DNA of 64,000 bases, taken from NCBI RefSeq assembly GCF_004342265.1, contig NZ_SMCS01000012.1, positions 1 through 64,000 on the forward strand, written 5' to 3'. Positions 37,188 through 46,613 of this stretch are shown piece after piece; within the stretch, counting starts at the first letter, position 1, and every line of letters starts with the position of its first letter. The notes under the pieces were generated by a model. It ran no database searches, was not told the origin of the DNA, and saw only the letters and a list, made by a program, of their open reading frames with translations. The stretch comes from Luteibacter rhizovicinus (GTDB taxonomy: Bacteria > Pseudomonadota > Gammaproteobacteria > Xanthomonadales > Rhodanobacteraceae). Both the position numbers and the translations under genes were made by a program.

Positions 37188-37801
37188 GACTTGGCTCCGA
37201 GTCCGATGAGCAGGTGCAGATCGTGGACGATGTCGTCCTGCGCGGCGGAAGGCGTTGCCAGAAGGCGTGCCTTGCCGTCGCGATCGAAAATATAGATGGC
37301 CGAGCTGTGGCTGACGTCGTATGCGCCATCGCCGCGATCGGGCTCGCGAGTGAACGCCGAACGGTAGCGTTTGGCCAGGGCTTCGGTGTCGCGTTCCGAA
37401 CCGATCAGGCCGACGGCGCGCTTGTCGAATGCGTTGACGTAGGCATGCATGATCTCGGGCGTGTCGCGCGCCGGATCGACGCTGACGAAAAGGATGCGCG
37501 CATCGTCCGCAGGCGCGCCCAGACGCTGCATCACGACATGCAGCTGGGTCAACGTCAGCGGGCATACGTCGGGACAATGCGTATACCCGAAGTACATCAG
37601 CACGACCTTGCCCTTGTAATCGGCGCCGGTCACGGCATGTCCGTTGTCGTCGGTCAGGCGGAAGTCGAGATCGGGAAGGTGTCCGGACACATCGGTCAGG
37701 CGCCATTGCGGTTGCGCATCGCGTTGGCAGCCGGCCAGTGCGAACGCCATTGCGAACAAGGCCATCAGGGCAACGGCACGGACCGGGCGGGACAACTTCA
37801 T
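37184..37801 (-). CDS. Sco1/SenC family copper-binding lipoprotein
   Basis: A 205-residue thioredoxin-fold lipoprotein. The lipobox is LAGC with Cys25. The copper site is THCPDVCPLT (cysteines 76 and 80) plus His165 in VSHSSAIY, the third ligand. It assists assembly or reduction of the CuA centre of cytochrome c oxidase and partners the PCuAC protein encoded directly downstream. No oxidase genes lie within the window. Confidence 0.93.
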   Translation of the reverse strand: MKLSRPVRAVALMALFAMAFALAGCQRDAQPQWRLTDVSGHLPDLDFRLTDDNGHAVTGADYKGKVVLMYFGYTHCPDVCPLTLTQLHVVMQRLGAPADDARILFVSVDPARDTPEIMHAYVNAFDKRAVGLIGSERDTEALAKRYRSAFTREPDRGDGAYDVSHSSAIYIFDRDGKARLLATPSAAQDDIVHDLHLLIGLGAKS

Positions 37802-37881
37802 GCGACACTCCTTCAGGCAACCGTCGAAGGATACGCCAACCGTGCGATCCCCCGGAACATCAGCGAAAGGAAAGCGGCTCC

Positions 37882-38259
37882 ATGCGACAACATGTCAGCG
37901 GCGGTCTTGCCGCCATCGTGGCTCTCGCCGGTGCCAGTGCCGTGATCCTGGGTGCCTTCGGCGCCCATGCCCTGCGTGGCGTGGTCGACGATGCGGGACT
38001 GGCGGTCTGGAAGACCGGTGTCGATTATCACTTCTGGCATGCGTTGGCGTTGCTGGGAGCGGTCGTGGGATTGCCCGATGGCAGGGCGCGGCGATTCGCT
38101 ATCGCGGCTTTTGCCGTGGGCATCGTGCTGTTTTCGGGAAGCCTTTACGCGCTGGCGCTGGGTGCGCCGCGAGCGATGGGTATCGTGACGCCGTTCGGCG
38201 GCGTGGCGTTTATCGCTGGGTGGATCGCGCTGGGGCTGGCGTTGCGGCGGCCCGGATAA
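37882..38259 (+). CDS. DUF423 membrane protein
   Basis: A 125-residue protein with four hydrophobic segments (about 10-28, 48-62, 70-88, 98-118). GASAVILGAFGAHAL near the N-terminus, TGVDYHFWHALALL and GIVTPFGGVAFIAGWIAL are the DUF423 signatures. Inner membrane; function unknown. A GAAAGG site precedes the ATG. It is divergent from sco and converges on the Arc-type gene across a palindromic REP hairpin. Confidence 0.88.
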   Translation: MRQHVSGGLAAIVALAGASAVILGAFGAHALRGVVDDAGLAVWKTGVDYHFWHALALLGAVVGLPDGRARRFAIAAFAVGIVLFSGSLYALALGAPRAMGIVTPFGGVAFIAGWIALGLALRRPG

Positions 38260-38273
38260 GGCGCTTTGGATTT

Positions 38274-38303
38274 CTGTGGGAGCGCGCCTGCGCGCTCCCA
38301 CAG
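38274..38303. repeat. Single REP palindrome
   Basis: The arm ctgtgggagcgcg is repeated exactly inverted after cctg, giving a 13-base-pair hairpin made of the same REP core as at 3045 and 53531. It lies between convergent genes and may stop transcription. Confidence 0.7.
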
Positions 38304-38336
38304 GTCTGCGGTGGTCTTCCAGGTCTGCGGTGGCCG

Positions 38337-38525
38337 TCAGCTTTCTCGATCTTCTGGCTCTTCGTTTTTCTCGGCCTTCAACCGGCCAGCCTTGCGCAAC
38401 GCATCGCGCAACACGTACTCGATCTGCGCGTTCACGCTGCGCAACTCGTCTTCCGACCAGCGCTGCATCGCATCGAGCACGGTTGTGCTGATGCGTAGCG
38501 GATAAGCTTTTTTCTCGTTCGCCAC
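38337..38525 (-). CDS. Arc-type ribbon-helix-helix DNA-binding protein
   Basis: A 62-residue protein with a complete Arc/MetJ-type ribbon-helix-helix: beta strand KKAYPLRIS (about 5-13), helix [16 protein letters not shown] and helix [19 protein letters not shown] (about 28-46), then an acidic tail. The start is GTG at 38525, 8 nt after the stop of the SPFH gene; no ATG is available. Such dimers bind short palindromes as repressors, and a perfect 12-base-arm palindrome lies in the promoter of this operon (39425-39451). Autoregulation is inferred. Pairing of an SPFH gene with an Arc-type gene is familiar from Xanthomonadales. Confidence 0.85.
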   Translation of the reverse strand: MANEKKAYPLRISTTVLDAMQRWSEDELRSVNAQIEYVLRDALRKAGRLKAEKNEEPEDRES

Positions 38526-38532
38526 GCGTCGG

Positions 38533-39399
38533 TCAGCTGTACAGCGAGCCGGCGTTGACGACGGGCTGCGTGGAACGATCGCCGCACAGCACGACGAGCA
38601 GGTTCGAAACCATGGCCGCCTTGCGCTCTTCGTCGAGTTCGACCACGCCTTGCTCGCGCAATTTGTCGAGCGCCATGGCAACCATGCCCACGGCGCCTTC
38701 CACGATGCGTTCGCGTGCGGCGACGATGGCATTGGCCTGCTGGCGTTGCAGCATGGCCTGCGCGATCTCCTGCGCGTAAGCCAGATGACTGATGCGCGCT
38801 TCGACCACCTGCATGCCGGCCTTCATCAGGCGTGCTTCGATCTCGTCGCGCAGGTGTCCGTTGACGATCTCGCCATGGCTGCGCAGCGAGGGCTTGCTGT
38901 CGTCGTGTGCATCGTACGAATAACTCTGTGCCATCTGCCGGAGCGCCGATTCGCTCTGGATGAGGACGAAGTTCTCGAAGTTATCCACGCAGAAGACGGC
39001 TTCGGCGGTATCGACGACCTGCCAGACGACGATGGCGGCGATTTCGATCGGATTGCCGTCGGCGTCGTTGACCTTCAGTTTGCTGCTTTCGAAGTTGCGC
39101 ACGCGCAGGCTGACGGGGCGGCGGCTATAGAACGGATTCGTCCAGCGCAGGCCTTCGATGCGTGCCGTACCGGCGTACTTGCCGAACAGTTGCATGACCT
39201 GCCCCTGGTTGGGCTGGACCTGAAAAAGCCCCTTGGCCAGGAAGCCGGCGAGGATGAACAGACCCGCGGCCAGGAAGAAGGTGGGCGGCGCGGCCTGGTT
39301 ACCGGAAGTCGCGAGCTGTGTCGCGCCCCCGAGGCCGCAAAGCAGCAGTACCAGAAGGACCGGAATGCCGGGAAGGGAAAAAGCGGAACGTTCGTTCAT
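38533..39399 (-). CDS. SPFH/band 7 domain membrane protein
   Basis: A 288-residue protein with two N-terminal hydrophobic segments (about 10-28 and 38-58) and an SPFH/band 7 domain (about 60-245). Typical text includes [55 protein letters not shown], and the coiled [41 protein letters not shown]. Such proteins form membrane scaffolds or guide protease complexes. It is the first gene of an operon with the Arc-type regulator, and its promoter contains the palindrome at 39425-39451. Confidence 0.92.
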   Translation of the reverse strand: MNERSAFSLPGIPVLLVLLLCGLGGATQLATSGNQAAPPTFFLAAGLFILAGFLAKGLFQVQPNQGQVMQLFGKYAGTARIEGLRWTNPFYSRRPVSLRVRNFESSKLKVNDADGNPIEIAAIVVWQVVDTAEAVFCVDNFENFVLIQSESALRQMAQSYSYDAHDDSKPSLRSHGEIVNGHLRDEIEARLMKAGMQVVEARISHLAYAQEIAQAMLQRQQANAIVAARERIVEGAVGMVAMALDKLREQGVVELDEERKAAMVSNLLVVLCGDRSTQPVVNAGSLYS

Positions 39400-39424
39400 G
39401 GCGCAACCCCCAGTTGGACGGGGA

Positions 39425-39454
39425 AAGTAGATATCAATTTGATATCTACTTCAA
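39425..39454 (-). promoter_or_regulatory. Promoter with embedded palindromic operator, SPFH-Arc operon
   Basis: AAGTAGATATCA (39425-39436) and TGATATCTACTT (39440-39451) are exact inverted 12-base arms around att. On the minus strand a -35 TTGAAG (39454-39449) and a -10 TCTACT (39431-39426) are 17 bases apart, so the palindrome fills the spacer and touches both boxes. A dimer bound here would exclude RNA polymerase. The likely binder is the Arc-type protein encoded as the last gene of this operon. The start codon is 26 bases further on. Confidence 0.75.
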
Positions 39455-39482
39455 GTGCCGCCGCGGGTGCATGGATCGACGG

Positions 39483-40973
39483 TCATTTCCCCCCGGCTGC
39501 GCCACCCGCGATGATTATCGAGGGAGAGGGTCCGGGCATATCCATCAGGTTCGACCCGGGCAGGGCTTTCTCGATGCGGATCTTGCCCAGCACATTCATG
39601 GCGGCGAAGAACTTCCACGGATCGCCGTTGCCGATACCCAGCGCGAGATGAGTGGCGTCGTAGCGTCGCTGGGCGGAGTCGAAACTGACCCAGTTGTGCC
39701 CCAGCCAGACCTGGACCCAGGCGTGCGGAACGAATACCCGGTTCGCGCCGCCGAACCGGTCCGCATACACCACGCCGGTAATGACCCGGGTCGGGATGCC
39801 CTGCGATCGCGCGAGCGCGGCGAGCAGCACGGCGTGTTCGGTACAGTCGCCCCGATGCGTATGCAATGTTTCCAGTGCGGAGGCGTAGCCGACATCCATA
39901 CCTTTTTCGGGGATATACGCCGTGACAAAGCTACGAAGCCGGCGGATGCGTTGCAGATCGCTGGAAGCATCGCCGACCGCGGCTTTTGCCGCGGCGATGA
40001 TTTCGGGGTCGTCGGACTGCACCCAGGCATTGGACGCGGTGTCTTCCGGCGAAGGCGGCGCTTCGACGCGACCACGGGCGAAACCGACGTCGAGCTGCCA
40101 CATGCCATCCCCCATGTCGGTCACGTGCTGCTCGTCCGTTTCCGCGAAGGGCTGGGGGAAGTCGCCGCGGATCGACGCGATATAGCGCATCGGCGCGCTA
40201 CGCAGGTTCGGCGTCAGCAGGCGGGGAGATTCGATCATCGCCGCGCGCAGCAAGTCCACATCCTGATCGGGCGCCATGGCGCAGTGCTCGTCGCATTCCA
40301 GCATTTCCAGGCGGAACCCGAGCAAGGGAGAAATACCCCGGCGAATCCGGCCGTTATCGTCCAGCCAGATGTCCAGCACGTGATCGCTCCGCGCTCCGGC
40401 GAGCGTCTGGCGCAGATGGTGCAGCGTTGCCTGTCCGTTCGGCATGTCGACCACTTCGTCGCCCACGACCACGATATCCACGTCGGCGACCTGTTGCCGG
40501 ATCGCGTCGAAACTACGCATCTGGTAACGCGTGCCGGCCTTCCATCCGCCGGCAAGCATGGCCAGGCGCTGCCCTTCGGCGAGAGCGGCACCCGTGGGCC
40601 AGATCAACAGGTTGACGTGGGATTGGCCACCGACGTCGTTGGCGACCTGGAACGAGCCGTCGTCGAGACGGGTGCCTTCGACACGGTTTTCGCGCGAGGA
40701 CATTTTCGTTTGCGCGTAGAAGGCAAGCGGAGAGCCCTGCGTGTTTTCGACGCTGCGTATCTCGGTATGAATCGCCAGCGGCGTTCGCGCCCGGGTAAGG
40801 CGGAAGTCGAGCGTCTGCAGGGTGGTCACGCGGTCGCCGGCGATATCTCGGTCGATCGTGAGGTGACCCACCTTGCGGCCATCCATGAGCACGGTAAGCC
40901 ACGTACGCTCGGCCCGGGACAGTGTCGGGACCAGGCACAGGAGGACGGCGAAAACAGCAATACTGCATCGCAT
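39483..40973 (-). CDS. Secreted transglutaminase-like cysteine protease family protein
   Basis: A 496-residue protein with a signal peptide (1-21, ends LSRA). The C-terminal part (about 330-450) is a transglutaminase-like domain with the triad Cys377 in RGDCTEHA, His417 in VPHAWVQV and Asp432 in SFDSAQ. The N-terminal 320 residues are beta-rich and unlike any domain I can name. Bacterial members of this fold act as proteases or peptide ligases. It is divergent from purT across 126 bases. Confidence 0.87.
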   Translation of the reverse strand: MRCSIAVFAVLLCLVPTLSRAERTWLTVLMDGRKVGHLTIDRDIAGDRVTTLQTLDFRLTRARTPLAIHTEIRSVENTQGSPLAFYAQTKMSSRENRVEGTRLDDGSFQVANDVGGQSHVNLLIWPTGAALAEGQRLAMLAGGWKAGTRYQMRSFDAIRQQVADVDIVVVGDEVVDMPNGQATLHHLRQTLAGARSDHVLDIWLDDNGRIRRGISPLLGFRLEMLECDEHCAMAPDQDVDLLRAAMIESPRLLTPNLRSAPMRYIASIRGDFPQPFAETDEQHVTDMGDGMWQLDVGFARGRVEAPPSPEDTASNAWVQSDDPEIIAAAKAAVGDASSDLQRIRRLRSFVTAYIPEKGMDVGYASALETLHTHRGDCTEHAVLLAALARSQGIPTRVITGVVYADRFGGANRVFVPHAWVQVWLGHNWVSFDSAQRRYDATHLALGIGNGDPWKFFAAMNVLGKIRIEKALPGSNLMDMPGPSPSIIIAGGAAGGK

Positions 40974-41099
40974 GGCCGCGGGTCCGGGTTGTGTGGGGAC
41001 GGCTCCATGACAGCACGTTTACAAACGCAGTCAATACCCCCCGGCCCCACATCCGGCGACCGGCTAGAATTGGCGGCATCTTTTCCCGGAGTTCCACCC

Positions 41100-42281
41100 A
41101 TGAAGTCGTTCGGCACCCCGCACTCCGATAACGCCCTGCGCGTCCTCCTGCTGGGCTCCGGCGAGCTGGGCAAGGAGGTGGCCATCGAGCTGCAGCGCTT
41201 CGCCATCGAGGTGATCGCCGTCGACCGCTATGCCAATGCACCGGCCATGCAGGTGGCCCACCGCAGTCACGTGATCGACATGCTGGACGGCGCTCAGCTC
41301 CGCGCGGTGATCGAATCGGAGCGTCCCGATCTCGTCATGCCCGAGATCGAAGCCATCCATACCCCCACGCTGGTGGCCATGGAGAAGGAGGGCCTGCGCG
41401 TCATTCCCACCGCGAAGGCCGCCTGGCTGACGATGGATAGGGAAGGCATCCGCCGGCTGGCGGCGGAGGAACTCGGCCTGCCGACCTCCCCGTACCGCTT
41501 CTGCGATACCCGGGAAGCGTTCCGCGAGGCGGTCGCCGCACTGGGTACGCCCTGCGTCGTCAAGCCGGTCATGAGTTCGTCCGGCAAGGGGCAGAGCGTG
41601 ATCCGCAAGCCGGAAGACGCCGATGCCGCCTGGGAGTATGCCCAGGCGGGCGGCCGCGCCGGTCGCGGCCGCGTTATCGTCGAAGGCTTCATCGACTTCG
41701 ACTACGAAATCACGCTGCTCACCGTCCGCCATCGCGACGGCGTGTCGTTCTGCGCGCCCATCGGTCATCGGCAGGAAGATGGCGACTATCGCGAATCCTG
41801 GCAGCCGCAGCCCATGAGCGACCGCGCACGTGCCGAAGCCGAGCGCCAGGCGGATGCCGTCACGGGCGCGCTGGGCGGGTGGGGTGTGTTCGGCGTGGAG
41901 TTCTTCGTGCGCGGCGACGAGGTCATCTTTTCGGAGGTTAGCCCGCGTCCGCACGATACCGGACTGGTCACGCTCATCTCGCAGGACCTTTCGGAATTCG
42001 CGCTGCACGCACGCGCCATCCTCGGTCTGCCGATTCCGGCTATTCATCTGTTCTCGCCCGCGGCGTCCTGCGCGGTACTCGTCGAGGGCGACGGTGTCGC
42101 CCCGACCTATCACGGCGTGGCCGATGCGCTGGTCGAGCCGGACACGATGCTGCGTATCTTCGGCAAGCCGGAAGTACATGGCCGCCGCCGCATGGCGGTG
42201 ACGCTGGCGCGCGCGGCGGATGTCGAAACGGCGCTCGAAAAAGCCAAGCGCGCGGCCAGTCGCATTCGCGTCGAAATCTAG
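41100..42281 (+). CDS. purT: Formate-dependent GAR transformylase PurT
   Basis: At 393 residues it equals family length (E. coli 392). This ATP-grasp enzyme makes formyl-GAR from formate, ATP and GAR in purine synthesis. The N-terminal fold [41 protein letters not shown] is diagnostic, as are the grasp segments [37 protein letters not shown] and the metal site [25 protein letters not shown]. The ATG at 41100 has a GGAG ribosome site; a long in-frame extension upstream is antisense to the transglutaminase gene and was rejected. Confidence 0.97.
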   Translation: MKSFGTPHSDNALRVLLLGSGELGKEVAIELQRFAIEVIAVDRYANAPAMQVAHRSHVIDMLDGAQLRAVIESERPDLVMPEIEAIHTPTLVAMEKEGLRVIPTAKAAWLTMDREGIRRLAAEELGLPTSPYRFCDTREAFREAVAALGTPCVVKPVMSSSGKGQSVIRKPEDADAAWEYAQAGGRAGRGRVIVEGFIDFDYEITLLTVRHRDGVSFCAPIGHRQEDGDYRESWQPQPMSDRARAEAERQADAVTGALGGWGVFGVEFFVRGDEVIFSEVSPRPHDTGLVTLISQDLSEFALHARAILGLPIPAIHLFSPAASCAVLVEGDGVAPTYHGVADALVEPDTMLRIFGKPEVHGRRRMAVTLARAADVETALEKAKRAASRIRVEI

Positions 42282-42292
42282 GCGTTTTTCCT

Positions 42293-42315
42293 GATCGCCC
42301 GATTATCGGGCGATC
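42293..42315. other. Perfect hairpin between purT and the glutamate-synthase-like gene
   Basis: GATCGCCCGA and TCGGGCGATC form a 10-base-pair stem around tta, 11 bases after the purT stop. There is no T run on either strand, so an intrinsic terminator is not supported; it may pause or attenuate transcription, or bind a protein. Confidence 0.4.
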
Positions 42316-42349
42316 GATCGTTCGTCCCGCAAGAAGCTAAGGAAATCTC

Positions 42350-43858
42350 ATGGAAGCTCCGGGTTTCGCACACTGGCTGATCGTACTCGTCGAAATATCG
42401 GCGGCGGTCCTCCTGCTGTTGTTCGCGATGTTCGTGCTGCTGCTGGCCGTGGTCTGGTTCGTCGATCGCAATCAGACGGCCAACGCCGTACTGCGCAACT
42501 ATCCGGTCATCGGACACTTTCGTTACGGCTTCCTGCGCCTCGGCGAATTCTTTCGCCAGTACCTGTTCGCGATGGATCGCGAAGAAATGCCGTTCAATCG
42601 CGCCGAACGCACATGGGTGTATCGCGCGGCGAAGAACGTCGACAACACGGTGGCCTTCGGATCGACCCGCGATCTGCGTGCCGAGGGTGTCCCGTTCTTC
42701 GTCAATGCGCCGTTTCCCGAACTGGCCGAAGCACACGTCGAACCCCGTCCCGTCACGATCGGGCCGTACGCGCGCGAGCCGTATTCGCACGCGGCGTTCT
42801 TCAATATTTCCGCCATGAGTTTCGGTGCGCTTTCGGCGCCGGCGGTGAGTGCGTTGTCGCGTGGTGCCGCCCGCGCGGGCATCTGGATGGACACGGGCGA
42901 GGGTGGTCTGGCGCCGTATCACCTGGAAGGCGGCTGCGACATTATTTTCGAGATCGGCACGGCGAAGTACGGGTGTCGCACGGCGGATGGCCGTCTGGAC
43001 GACCATCGGCTGAAGGAAATCTGCGCGCATGCGCAGGTGAAGATGGTAAGCATCAAGCTGGGGCAGGGCGCGAAGCCCGGTCTCGGCGGATTGCTTCCCG
43101 CGTCGAAAGTCACGCCGGAAATCGCCGCGATCCGCGGTATTCCCGTCGGCAAGGATTCGCAGAGTCCCAACCGCCACACCGACATCGGCAATGTGTCGCA
43201 GCTGATGGATTCGATCGCGCACATCCGCGAACTCACCGGCAAGCCGACCGGATTCAAGGCGGTGCTGGGCGATGTCGACTGGATTCGCGCGCTGTGCGAC
43301 GAGATATGGAAGCGCGGCATCGAAAGCGCGCCGGACTTCATTATCGTCGACGGTTCGGAGGGCGGCACGGGCGCCGCACCGCAGACCTTGATGGAGGGCG
43401 TGGGCCTGCCTTTGCACGAATCCCTTCCGGCGCTGGTCGACACGCTGCTGTCCAAAGGGTTGCGCGAACGTATCAAGGTCGTCTGTTCGGGCAAATGCAT
43501 CACGGCGTACGACGTGGCGTGGGCGCTGGCGATGGGCGCGGATTTCGTCAATTCGGCACGCGGTTTCATGCTGTCGCTGGGCTGCATCCAGTCGCTGCAG
43601 TGCAATCGCAATACCTGTCCCACGGGTATCACGACGCACGATCCCCGGTTGCAGCGCGGACTGGTCGTCATGGACAAGAGCGAGCGCGTTTATCACTACG
43701 CCACCAATCTCATGTATGAAGTCGGTGTGATTGCCCACAGTTGCGGCGTGAAGGAGCCGCGCCAGCTGCGTCGCGAGCACTGCCGGGTCGTCGGCAACGA
43801 CGGCATGTCGATCTCGCTGACGAAGCTGCACCCGTACCCGGTCCGCCCGCCGGCCTGA
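42350..43858 (+). CDS. Membrane-anchored FMN-binding glutamate synthase family protein
   Basis: A 502-residue protein with an N-terminal transmembrane segment (about 9-38) and then a GltB-like FMN/Fe-S TIM barrel (about 100-495). Marks of the domain are FFNISAMSFGALSAPAVSALSRGAARAG, VSIKLGQGAKPGLGGLLPASKVTPEIAAIRG, IIVDGSEGGTGAAPQTLMEGVGLP and the Cys cluster CIQSLQCNRNTCPTGI that holds a 3Fe-4S centre. It lacks the glutaminase domain of true glutamate synthase, so its nitrogen source or reaction differs and is unknown. An AAGG site precedes the ATG. Confidence 0.88.
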   Translation: MEAPGFAHWLIVLVEISAAVLLLLFAMFVLLLAVVWFVDRNQTANAVLRNYPVIGHFRYGFLRLGEFFRQYLFAMDREEMPFNRAERTWVYRAAKNVDNTVAFGSTRDLRAEGVPFFVNAPFPELAEAHVEPRPVTIGPYAREPYSHAAFFNISAMSFGALSAPAVSALSRGAARAGIWMDTGEGGLAPYHLEGGCDIIFEIGTAKYGCRTADGRLDDHRLKEICAHAQVKMVSIKLGQGAKPGLGGLLPASKVTPEIAAIRGIPVGKDSQSPNRHTDIGNVSQLMDSIAHIRELTGKPTGFKAVLGDVDWIRALCDEIWKRGIESAPDFIIVDGSEGGTGAAPQTLMEGVGLPLHESLPALVDTLLSKGLRERIKVVCSGKCITAYDVAWALAMGADFVNSARGFMLSLGCIQSLQCNRNTCPTGITTHDPRLQRGLVVMDKSERVYHYATNLMYEVGVIAHSCGVKEPRQLRREHCRVVGNDGMSISLTKLHPYPVRPPA

Positions 43859-43972
43859 TTGACGTATGTTCCAGGAAGCATGCCGTCCGAGAGGTAAACG
43901 TGGGAGCTTGCGCCCGGAATGGCTCCGGATGCCGGTGTTAAGCTTTTCAGCTGAAACGGAATCGGAATAACC

Positions 43973-45673
43973 ATGAGCGGACGTCGAGACAACAACGACC
44001 ACGGCCAGCGCGGCCGCACCGAGCCCACGCTCGGGCGGCTCGACGACCTCGATTCGCCGGCGCCGGTGGACGACGGACTGCCGAAGATCGTCGTCGACGA
44101 ACCGCGTCGCCGCGCACCGGGTGCACCGCCTCCGCGTCGCTCCGGCGGCGGTAAGCGCGGCTGGCTGCTGCCCGTGCTTGTCCTGGTCCTGATCGGCGGC
44201 GGAACCGTTTTGTGGCTGCAGCAGGATCGCCTGCGCAACCTGGTGCCCAGTACCGAACTCAACGACGTGCTCGGTCAGGCTAACCAGGCGCTGGCCGCCG
44301 GACGGCTGGACGGTAGCGATGGCGACAGCGCACGCGAACTCTTCGAAAAGGCCCGCGCCCAGCAGCCGGACAACGATCAGGCCCGCGATGGCCTGCGCCG
44401 GGTCGGGCAGGCCGAAGTGGCGCGTGCCGATGCGGCGCTTACCGCCGGTCGCTACGACGAAGCCGAAACCGCTCTCAACGCCGCGCGCGAACTGCTTGGC
44501 GGGGGCAGCGATGTCGAGCGTCTTACCCAGCAGCTGGCGCAGGCGCGCAATCCGCAGGCGCAGACGGAGACGCTGATCGATCAGGCGCAGACGGCGTTCG
44601 CGGCCGGTAAATTCGACGGCGACGACGGCGCGGGTGCGCTTTATCGTCGCGTGCTCGATGCCGACAAAACCAATACCGTCGCGGCACGCGGCCTCGACAA
44701 GGTTGGCGATGCGCTGGCGGCACAGGCGCGTCAGGCGATTGCCGCGGGCGACAAAGCGAAAGCCGATGCGCTGGTGGATCGCATCGCCGTGCTCGTGCCC
44801 GGCTATGCCGAACTTCCGTCGTTGCGCGCCTCGCAGGCCGAAACGAAAAAGCAGGACAACCAGGCCGTCAACGACCTGCTCCAGCAGGGTGGCGATGCTC
44901 TGCGTGCCGGACGCTTCACCGGCGATGGCGACGACAACGCACTGGCCCGTTTTCGCGCGGTGCTTGCCACCGATCCGGAGAACGCCGCGGCAAAGGCGGG
45001 TCTGGGGCAGATTGCCCAGGCGCTGATCGTGCAGGCCAATGCGGCGCTGGACAGCAACGACAACACCCAGGCCAGCCATTTGCTGGACGAGGCCGAAAAG
45101 CTCGCGCCCAAGTCCGCCGAACTGGCCGCCACGCGCTCGCGCCTGCCAGGTCGCACGAAACCGTCCGCGCCGGGCACCGGCACCGCGGCGGCAGGCAACG
45201 CCACCCCCGAGGCGTCGATGGCCGTGAGTCCCGAGCAGGCGGCGCGGGTCGCCAGCATGGTCCGTCAGGCACAGGCGGCGGCCGGCCGGGGCGACATCAT
45301 GACGCCGCCCGGCGAAAGCGCGTACGACCTCTATCGCGGCGCGTTGGCGATCGACGGCAACAACGACGCGGCACGCGCGGGTCTGCAAAGCCTGCCTTCG
45401 CAGGTCGAGCGTCAGTTCCAGCAGGCGCTTGGCAATGGCAATCTGCCGCGCGCGGAAGACCTCTTCGGAACACTGGCCGATCTGGCGCCCGGCGACACCG
45501 GCCAGGTCGATCTTCGTCGCCGACTCGCCAGTGCCTGGATCGACCAGGGACTGGAGCGCGCTTCGGCGGGCGACCAGTCGAACGCGTTGCAGGCCCTGGA
45601 ACATGCGCGCCGGCTGGAGCCCAACGATCCGCGGCTGCAAATGGCCTACTCTCGCGTGGGCAGGGCGCACTGA
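43973..45673 (+). CDS. Single-pass membrane protein with TPR-like repeats
   Basis: A 566-residue protein. A disordered Pro/Arg/Asp-rich cytoplasmic N-terminus (1-62) precedes one transmembrane helix (about 63-82, GWLLPVLVLVLIGGGTVLWL). The periplasmic remainder consists of TPR-like helical repeats with recurring text such as ANQALAAGRLDG...ARELFEKARAQQPDNDQARDGL, AQTAFAAGKFDG...ALYRRVLDADKTN and GDALRAGRFTG...ALARFRAVLATDPEN, spaced by about 70-130 residues. A Gly/Ala/Pro linker lies near 395-425. I do not recognise a named family. It precedes an epimerase-like gene by 6 nt. Confidence 0.8.
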   Translation: MSGRRDNNDHGQRGRTEPTLGRLDDLDSPAPVDDGLPKIVVDEPRRRAPGAPPPRRSGGGKRGWLLPVLVLVLIGGGTVLWLQQDRLRNLVPSTELNDVLGQANQALAAGRLDGSDGDSARELFEKARAQQPDNDQARDGLRRVGQAEVARADAALTAGRYDEAETALNAARELLGGGSDVERLTQQLAQARNPQAQTETLIDQAQTAFAAGKFDGDDGAGALYRRVLDADKTNTVAARGLDKVGDALAAQARQAIAAGDKAKADALVDRIAVLVPGYAELPSLRASQAETKKQDNQAVNDLLQQGGDALRAGRFTGDGDDNALARFRAVLATDPENAAAKAGLGQIAQALIVQANAALDSNDNTQASHLLDEAEKLAPKSAELAATRSRLPGRTKPSAPGTGTAAAGNATPEASMAVSPEQAARVASMVRQAQAAAGRGDIMTPPGESAYDLYRGALAIDGNNDAARAGLQSLPSQVERQFQQALGNGNLPRAEDLFGTLADLAPGDTGQVDLRRRLASAWIDQGLERASAGDQSNALQALEHARRLEPNDPRLQMAYSRVGRAH

Positions 45674-45679
45674 CCCGGC

Positions 45680-46537
45680 ATGACGGTTTTCGTTATCGGT
45701 GCATCGAGCCAGATCGGTCATTTCTTCCTTCCGCGAATCGTGGCGACGGGTCGCGACGTAGTCGCGCTCAGTCGTCAGCCGCACCTATCGACACCCTCGG
45801 TGCGTTGGCTTGCGGGCGCGCTTCCCCATATGCCCGATGTCGGCGAGGTCGAGGCCATCGTCAGTTTCGGTCCGCTCGATGGACTGGCGACGTGGTTGGC
45901 CGATGCTTCTCTTGCCGGTACGCCGCATGTCGTCGCTACCGGCTCGATGAGCGCGGAAACCAAGAAAGCATCGGCGATGGCTGCCGAGCGCGAACTGTCC
46001 GAACGGTTGCGCGCGAGCGAGGTATTGCTGGCCGAAAGCTGCGACCGGCGTGGCATGCCTTGGACGGTGTTCCGTCCGACGCTGATCTATGGTGCTGGCA
46101 TGGACAAGAGTCTGACGGCGCTGGCGCACCGGGCCTGTGCAACCCACGTTTTCCCGCTACTCGCTGGCCGGGGTCTGCGCCAGCCGGTACACGCCGACGA
46201 TATCGCGGCGGCGGTCGTCGCGGCCGTCGAGCGGGACGGAGCGCGTCGGCGCATCTTCCAGATCGGTGGTAGCGAGCGGTTGACCTCGGGCGACATGTTC
46301 CGTCGCGTCCGCCGCAGCTTGTCCGCAACCACGTTGCCGCTGCCCGTGCCGCGTACTGTCCTGCAACTGGCAGCTCGTCTGCTACCGGGAATTCGGGGGG
46401 CTATCGATCGTCTCGATAACGACCTGATCGCCGACAATGCCGACCTGATCGACGTTCTGGGGGTCGTTCCGAGACCTTTCGCGCCCAGCTCCGCCACCTG
46501 GCGGCTACCCGATCCGGCACCGCGCGCCACCGCTTAG
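45680..46537 (+). CDS. NAD(P)-dependent epimerase/dehydratase family protein
   Basis: A 285-residue short-chain dehydrogenase-like protein. The nucleotide-binding start reads MTVFVIGASSQIGHFFLPRI (GxxSxxG pattern), with RPTLIYGAGMD and QPVHADDIAAAVVAAVE further on, as in atypical extended SDRs. The YxxxK catalytic pair is not obvious, so it may bind NAD(P) without epimerase activity. It starts 6 nt after the repeat protein gene and precedes mrcB by 76 nt. Confidence 0.8.
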   Translation: MTVFVIGASSQIGHFFLPRIVATGRDVVALSRQPHLSTPSVRWLAGALPHMPDVGEVEAIVSFGPLDGLATWLADASLAGTPHVVATGSMSAETKKASAMAAERELSERLRASEVLLAESCDRRGMPWTVFRPTLIYGAGMDKSLTALAHRACATHVFPLLAGRGLRQPVHADDIAAAVVAAVERDGARRRIFQIGGSERLTSGDMFRRVRRSLSATTLPLPVPRTVLQLAARLLPGIRGAIDRLDNDLIADNADLIDVLGVVPRPFAPSSATWRLPDPAPRATA

Positions 46538-46613
46538 CCATCATCCGTTCAGATGGGCGCCGGGCTCATGCCCCTATCATCCCTTCCATCTCTTTCCCGA
46601 AGGCAACTCCGCG

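Noticed and set aside
39318-41099. Upstream extension of purT
   Set aside because: It is antisense to the transglutaminase-like gene and would more than double the normal length of PurT.
42293-42315. Intrinsic terminator after purT
   Set aside because: The hairpin is perfect but has no T run on either strand.
42278-45784. A 1168-codon open frame on the minus strand across the glutamate-synthase-like and repeat-protein genes
   Set aside because: It is antisense to two well-supported genes, has an Arg/His-rich low-information composition and shows no domain. Long antisense frames are common in high-GC genomes.
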